Positions 6,316 to 9,864 of a stretch of DNA of 9,864 nucleotides are shown in pieces. Under the pieces are notes generated by a model that saw nothing but the letters and a program-made list of their open reading frames with translations, was not told the DNA's origin and did no database searches. This stretch comes from Thermopetrobacter sp. (GTDB taxonomy: Bacteria; Pseudomonadota; Alphaproteobacteria; Rhizobiales; Aestuariivirgaceae): positions 1-9,864 of the forward strand of contig DRPD01000385.1 of the NCBI GenBank assembly GCA_011374735.1, given 5' to 3'. The position numbers were made by a program, and so were the translations under genes. How positions within the stretch are numbered: the first letter of the stretch is position 1; every line of letters begins with the position of its first letter.

Positions 6316-7041
6316 ATGGCGGCACGGCGCATTCTCGTCATCATGCATCAGGAAAGCTCCACGCCGGGGCGCGTCGGCGACTGGCTGCGCCGCCGCGGCG
6401 TCGAACTCGACGCGCGCCGCCCGGTGCTGGGCGACCCGCTGCCCGCCACCATGCAGGCGCACGACGGCGTCGTCATCTTCGGCGGCCCCGGGTCAGTCAA
6501 CGACGACATCGCCCATTTCCGCGCCGAAATGGACTGGATCGCCGTGCCCCTGCGCGAGAACAAACCGTTCCTGGGCATTTGCCTGGGCGCTCAGATGCTG
6601 GCCAAACACTTGGGCGCGCCCGTCGGCCCGCACCCGGAAGGCTTGTGCGAACTGGGCTATTATCCGGTGCGCCCGACCGCCGCCGGCGCCGCGCTGTGCG
6701 ATTGCTGGCCCGACCACGTGTATGAATGGCATACCGAAGGCTTCGAACTGCCCGCCGGCGCCGAATTGTTGCTGGAAGGCCGCGGCCATTTTCCCAATCA
6801 GGGCTACCGCTATGGCGAAAAAGCCTTCGCCTTCCAGTTCCATCCGGAAATGACCACCGCGATCATCCACCGCTGGACGGTCAAGGCGCGCCACATGCTG
6901 GCGCTGCCCGGCGCCCGCCCGCTGGCCAGCCACTTCGAGGATCGCTTCATCCACGACCCGGCCAACGCCTGCTGGCTCGACCGCTTTCTGGATTTCTGGC
7001 TGTCTCTGGCGCCGCCACGCGAACAACTGGTGGTTTCCTGA
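6316..7041 (+). CDS. Class I glutamine amidotransferase (GMP synthase-like GATase1 domain), free-standing
   Basis: This 241-residue protein is a stand-alone class I glutamine amidotransferase domain that would hydrolyse glutamine to release ammonia. The oxyanion strand GVVIFGGPGSVND lies at 51-63. The nucleophile elbow GICLGAQ (87-93) places the catalytic Cys at 89, and FHPE (175-178) supplies the His176-Glu178 pair, so the triad is complete. The segment GLCELGYYPVRPTAAG (109-124) is typical of GMP-synthase-like orphan members. The ATG at 6316 is preceded by AAAGGA at about 10-nt spacing. No synthetase or acceptor-substrate partner gene lies nearby. It may be an independent gamma-glutamyl hydrolase-like enzyme or may partner with a distant protein. 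The stop is only 16 bp from the convergent transpeptidase stop, with no terminator between them. Confidence 0.92.
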   Translation: MAARRILVIMHQESSTPGRVGDWLRRRGVELDARRPVLGDPLPATMQAHDGVVIFGGPGSVNDDIAHFRAEMDWIAVPLRENKPFLGICLGAQMLAKHLGAPVGPHPEGLCELGYYPVRPTAAGAALCDCWPDHVYEWHTEGFELPAGAELLLEGRGHFPNQGYRYGEKAFAFQFHPEMTTAIIHRWTVKARHMLALPGARPLASHFEDRFIHDPANACWLDRFLDFWLSLAPPREQLVVS

Positions 7042-7057
7042 CCGCCCCGCCGCCGCC

Positions 7058-9085
7058 TCAGCCGCTGATGCCGAACGCCGCCTTCGTCTTGCTCAGCGCC
7101 TTCTTCAGCAGCCCGTCACGCTTGTAGACATCCCCGTAATAGGCGATGCCGCCAACGGGCTTCGGCCAGGCGGTGAAATAGGTGAGGTGCACCGGGATCT
7201 TCTGCCGCAACTGCATCCGCTCCCATTTCTCGCTGGCGATCTTCGCCTCCAGCGTCGGCCGGTCCATGCCGGTCACCAGTTCCGCCAGCTTCAGCGGATC
7301 CTGCACCCGCACGCAGCCGTGGGAATAGGCCCGCGCCGAGCGTTTGAAGAGATGGCGCTGCGGGGTGTCGTGCATGTAGATGGCATGCTTGTTGGGGAAC
7401 AGGAACTTGATGCGCCCCAGCGCATTCTTCTCGCCCGGTTTCTGGCGCACGCTGACCGGAATGGTCTTCATGCCCACATAGCTGGCCCAATCGACGGCGG
7501 AAGACGGCACCAGCCTGCCCTTGGCGTTTCTGACCTCGTAGCCTTCCCTGTCCAGCCAGCCGGGATCACGCAACAGCTTCGGGAACATCTCCTTCTTGAT
7601 GATCGACTGCGGCACCCCCCAGTAGGGATTGATGACCACCGTCTCCATCTCGTCGGAGAAGAAACTGGTCTGGTAATTGGGCTTGCCGACGACGACCCGG
7701 GTCTGCCAGGCGATGACGCCGTCTTGCACGAAATACAGCTGGAAGTTCGCCGCGTTGGCCAGGAAATGCCGCCGCCCCCAATCGCGCGGCAGCCAGCGCA
7801 GCCGCTCCATCGACCAGCGCACCTTGGCCACCTTCTGCTCTTTGGTCATGCCGCGCCGGCCGTTCAGCTTGCGGATGGTGGCCGGGCCGATGATGCCGTC
7901 GGGCTTCAGGCCGGCCGCCTTCTGAAAGGCCCGCACCGCCGCTTCCAGCCGCTCGTCATAGATCAGCGGCGAATCGTTGCTGACCGCGTCGCTGGACACC
8001 TGATGCACCTTCACGTCCAGATCGGCCTGCGCCACTTTCCGCTTCGCGTCCTTCAGGTAGCCCTTCTTCCGCAGGTGCCGCCGGATCAGCTCCAGCCGCG
8101 GGTCATAGCCGCCCGGCTTGATCGCCGGCCCCCTGGCCACCGGCGGCAGCGGGGCCTCTTCCGCCGCCCCGCCCAGACGCTTCAACTCCCGCTTCAACGC
8201 CGCATAGGCCGGATGCGCCGGATGCAGCGACCGCAGCCATTTCCCCGGCGCCGCCGCCTCGGCCAGCGTCTTCAGCGCCGCCGCCCCCTTCACCCGGCGC
8301 GGCTTCAGATCATGATAGGAGCTGAGCTTGTTCGGATCGATCATGCCGCCGGAGGCATGTTGCGCATAGCGCAAGGCGGCCGCCGTCAGCTCCACGTCGA
8401 AGCGCGCCAACCGCGCCGGATCACCCTGCACGGCGTTCACGTCACCATCGGATTCCCACACCACCGGGATACGATAGAACGCCGCATCGAGTCCCTCCTC
8501 GCCAGCCGCCGCCAGCACCTTCAGCACACCGTCGGCACGCTCCCCGATGCCATTGGCGGAAACCCAGACGGGCCGATAATTGCGTTTGGCGTAGAATTGC
8601 ATGATGGCCTTGCGGTTGGCCGCCGTCACCCGCATCGGCGACACGCCGGAGGTGAACACCGCCTTGATGGCCTGGCCCATGACACCCTCGGCCCCGCCTT
8701 TGGCGCGGCCGCGCAACACCACCGTGGCCGGCGGTTTGTAGGTATAGATTTTCGGCGGTTCGGGCGGAAAATAGACCGCCCGGCCCAGCACCGGCGCCCG
8801 GGCCGGTTGGCGATTGCGGGCGCGCGGGGAGGTGACCTCCAATCGCGGCGGCGGCCCGCCCGGATAGGCGGCGTCGCGCCCCCGCCGCGGCGGCGGACGG
8901 AACAGGTCGAAGAAATCGATTTGCCGGCTGGGGCGCCGCACGGGCCGCGCCGGAGCGCCACGCCGCACGCTGGTGAAATTGGTCTTCACCCGCGGGCCCG
9001 CTTCCGCCGGCGTGACGAGCGGCGGCGTCGGCAGGGCGATCATCGCCACCGTGCCCGCCAGTGTCATGGAAAGAAGTCGTTTCAT
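7058..9085 (-). CDS. Exported L,D-transpeptidase, YcbB/LdtD-like (peptidoglycan-binding + YkuD domains)
   Basis: This 675-residue envelope enzyme belongs to the family that forms 3-3 crosslinks in peptidoglycan. A signal peptide (residues 1-29, MKRLLSM... ending AEA) is followed by a low-complexity Pro/Arg-rich stretch (about 42-125). Next comes a scaffold region (about 150-310) containing IMQFYAKRNYRPVWV, as in YcbB proteins. A peptidoglycan-binding-1 repeat follows (about 378-408, LEAAVRAFQKAAGLKPDGIIG). The YkuD catalytic domain occupies about 445-640. Its active site is visible: MHDTP with His572 and SHGCVRV with His589 and Cys591. I chose the ATG at 9085 because it begins a classic signal peptide. 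An ATG at 9121 with GGAG only 4 nt upstream would add 12 residues. Length is above the roughly 600 residues usual for YcbB, mainly from the N-terminal linker. The rRNA terminator lies upstream. Confidence 0.93.
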   Translation of the reverse strand: MKRLLSMTLAGTVAMIALPTPPLVTPAEAGPRVKTNFTSVRRGAPARPVRRPSRQIDFFDLFRPPPRRGRDAAYPGGPPPRLEVTSPRARNRQPARAPVLGRAVYFPPEPPKIYTYKPPATVVLRGRAKGGAEGVMGQAIKAVFTSGVSPMRVTAANRKAIMQFYAKRNYRPVWVSANGIGERADGVLKVLAAAGEEGLDAAFYRIPVVWESDGDVNAVQGDPARLARFDVELTAAALRYAQHASGGMIDPNKLSSYHDLKPRRVKGAAALKTLAEAAAPGKWLRSLHPAHPAYAALKRELKRLGGAAEEAPLPPVARGPAIKPGGYDPRLELIRRHLRKKGYLKDAKRKVAQADLDVKVHQVSSDAVSNDSPLIYDERLEAAVRAFQKAAGLKPDGIIGPATIRKLNGRRGMTKEQKVAKVRWSMERLRWLPRDWGRRHFLANAANFQLYFVQDGVIAWQTRVVVGKPNYQTSFFSDEMETVVINPYWGVPQSIIKKEMFPKLLRDPGWLDREGYEVRNAKGRLVPSSAVDWASYVGMKTIPVSVRQKPGEKNALGRIKFLFPNKHAIYMHDTPQRHLFKRSARAYSHGCVRVQDPLKLAELVTGMDRPTLEAKIASEKWERMQLRQKIPVHLTYFTAWPKPVGGIAYYGDVYKRDGLLKKALSKTKAAFGISG

Positions 9086-9316
9086 GCGTTCGGTTCCCGC
9101 CGCCTGGTCTGCCAGCGTCATGATACTCCAAGACGCGGCGCACATCACCTTGTATGTAGCCGCACTTTTTCGTTACTGGAAGCGGCCGTCGCGCTGCATG
9201 GCGGCGAATTGTCCGACATGTGACATGAATGCCACATGAAAACACCGCCTCCGCCAACGCTGTCACGCCTCGAATATTCGTTCCCGATGGTTAAGATACC
9301 GTATTCTTCACAAGCA
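9086..9316. other. Intergenic region between the transpeptidase gene and the rRNA terminator
   Basis: About 230 bp without a supported gene. It must contain the promoter of the transpeptidase gene (minus strand), because the strong terminator at 9317-9358 blocks read-through from the rRNA operon. A weak minus-strand pair (TTCCAG, 17 bp, TACATA, within about 9150-9180) and a CATGTG dyad (9217-9238) are the only signals noted. Local composition is more AT-rich than the coding regions. ORFs crossing here on the plus strand are not convincing. Confidence 0.45.
9217..9238. promoter_or_regulatory. CATGTG...CACATG dyad upstream of the transpeptidase gene, possible operator
   Basis: CATGTGAC (9217-9224) and GCCACATG (9231-9238) form an inverted repeat matching at seven of eight positions across a 6-bp spacer. 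The half-site TGTGA resembles CRP/FNR-class recognition. However, the two TGTGA/CCACA-type halves are spaced 2 bp wider than the CRP consensus, so no regulator is named. It lies about 130-150 bp upstream of the transpeptidase ATG. Confidence 0.3.
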
Positions 9317-9358
9317 ATAAAAAACCGCCCGGCGCGATGGTGGTGCGCGGGGCGGTTT
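9317..9358 (-). terminator. Intrinsic terminator of the rRNA operon
   Basis: Arms 9322-9330 and 9350-9358 pair perfectly (AAACCGCCC with GGGCGGTTT). They continue as GCGC/GCGC (9332-9335 with 9345-9348) after one G-G mismatch, closing a 9-nt loop. Read on the minus strand, the stem runs straight into TTTTTTATTG, a canonical U tract. It sits about 55 bp after the 5S 3' end and upstream of the transpeptidase gene on the same strand, so it separates rRNA transcription from that gene. Confidence 0.93.
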
Positions 9359-9414
9359 CGGGTAATTCCGATAATCGTGAATGAAGGGAACCACGGCCGG
9401 TTGCGCCCGGATGG

Positions 9415-9529
9415 CCCGGCGGCGACCTACTCTCCCACGTCCTTCCGACGCAGTACCATCGGCGCTGAGGGTTTTAACGACCGAGTTCGGGATGGGATCG
9501 GGTTTGGACCCCTCGCCATAGCCACCGGG
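9415..9529 (-). rRNA. rrf: 5S ribosomal RNA
   Basis: The reverse complement reads CCCGGTGGCTATGGCGAGGG at its 5' end. It has the diagnostic CCCGATCCCATCCCGAACTC block centrally and the GATGGTACTGCG and GGGAGAGTAGGTCGCCG blocks toward the 3' end. This is the full 5S consensus, about 115 nt long, as in Alphaproteobacteria. The terminal helix pairs 9525-9529 with 9415-9419. Complementarity continues outward for five more base pairs (9410-9414 with 9530-9534), giving a precursor processing stem, so mature ends may differ by a few bases. It is the last gene of the operon. No tRNA follows before the terminator. Confidence 0.96.
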
Positions 9530-9599
9530 CCATCAGGACGCAACCGGTGTTGCGTATGCATGGTGTCGCAAGACAAGCGGACGGACATGAATAATGAGA
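9530..9599 (-). other. 23S-5S spacer with a processing hairpin
   Basis: The spacer of about 70 nt carries no tRNA. A perfect 7-bp hairpin (ACGCAAC 9538-9544, loop CGGT, GTTGCGT 9549-9555) lies directly upstream of the 5S gene on the minus strand. It is a plausible site for RNase processing of the precursor. The remaining sequence is unstructured by eye. Confidence 0.6.

Positions 9600-9864
<265 letters not shown>

Noticed and set aside
4768..6462. 564-residue minus-strand ORF spanning nfeD, the two-TM gene and the amidotransferase start
   Set aside because: It covers three well-supported plus-strand genes and its translation is Gly/Ala/His/Gln-rich with no motif. High-GC artefact.
7187..9223. 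678-residue plus-strand ORF opposite the L,D-transpeptidase
   Set aside because: Antisense shadow with Arg/His/Pro-rich low-complexity translation and no domain. The opposite strand has signal peptide and catalytic motifs.
9359..9414. Possible tRNA (such as initiator tRNA-Met) after 5S
   Set aside because: The sequence is too short and has no cloverleaf or T-arm motif before the terminator.

Overview
The window is GC-rich, densely coded chromosomal DNA, most likely from an alphaproteobacterium (Rhodospirillales-like). Three things suggest this: the 5S and 23S rRNA sequence character, a TakP-type TRAP transporter, and a YcbB-type L,D-transpeptidase gene beside an rRNA operon. The species cannot be fixed from the sequence alone. 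No phage, transposase, CRISPR array or defence system is visible.

Layout, left to right. (1) Position 2-229 (+) is the C-terminal tail of a short-chain dehydrogenase/reductase. (2) The 230-393 gap between convergent genes holds a perfect 15-bp hairpin (247-282) and an 85-nt palindromic element (293-377). The element's 26-bp arms enclose two smaller hairpins. (3) Positions 394-3742 (-) carry a complete tripartite TRAP transporter in the order dctP, dctQ, dctM. A GC-rich hairpin separates dctP from dctQ, and dctQ overlaps dctM by 4 bp. The binding protein carries a Tat signal and resembles the 2-oxoacid-binding TakP family. (4) A divergent intergenic region (3743-3979) precedes a + strand stomatin/QmcA-like gene that overlaps an nfeD gene. 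They are followed by an unrecognised two-TM coiled-coil protein and a class I glutamine amidotransferase (to 7041). (5) Convergent with these, 7058-9085 (-) encodes an exported L,D-transpeptidase with peptidoglycan-binding and YkuD domains. (6) Positions 9317-9864 (-) are the distal end of an rRNA operon: the 23S 3' part (running off the right edge), a short spacer, 5S, and a strong intrinsic terminator that insulates the transpeptidase gene from rRNA transcription.

How the genes work together. DctP captures a substrate, probably a carboxylate, in the periplasm and passes it to the DctQM permease. The QmcA and NfeD proteins are a classic membrane-microdomain pair. The transpeptidase makes 3-3 peptidoglycan crosslinks (or acts on related envelope substrates). 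The amidotransferase and the two-TM protein have no assigned pathway here.

Most of the window is ordinary housekeeping and transport content. The items most worth a second look are the compound palindromic element at 293-377, the orphan sensor-shaped protein at 5443-6213, and the hairpin between dctP and dctQ. Very long antisense ORFs opposite dctM, the transpeptidase and the nfeD region are judged to be high-GC artefacts.
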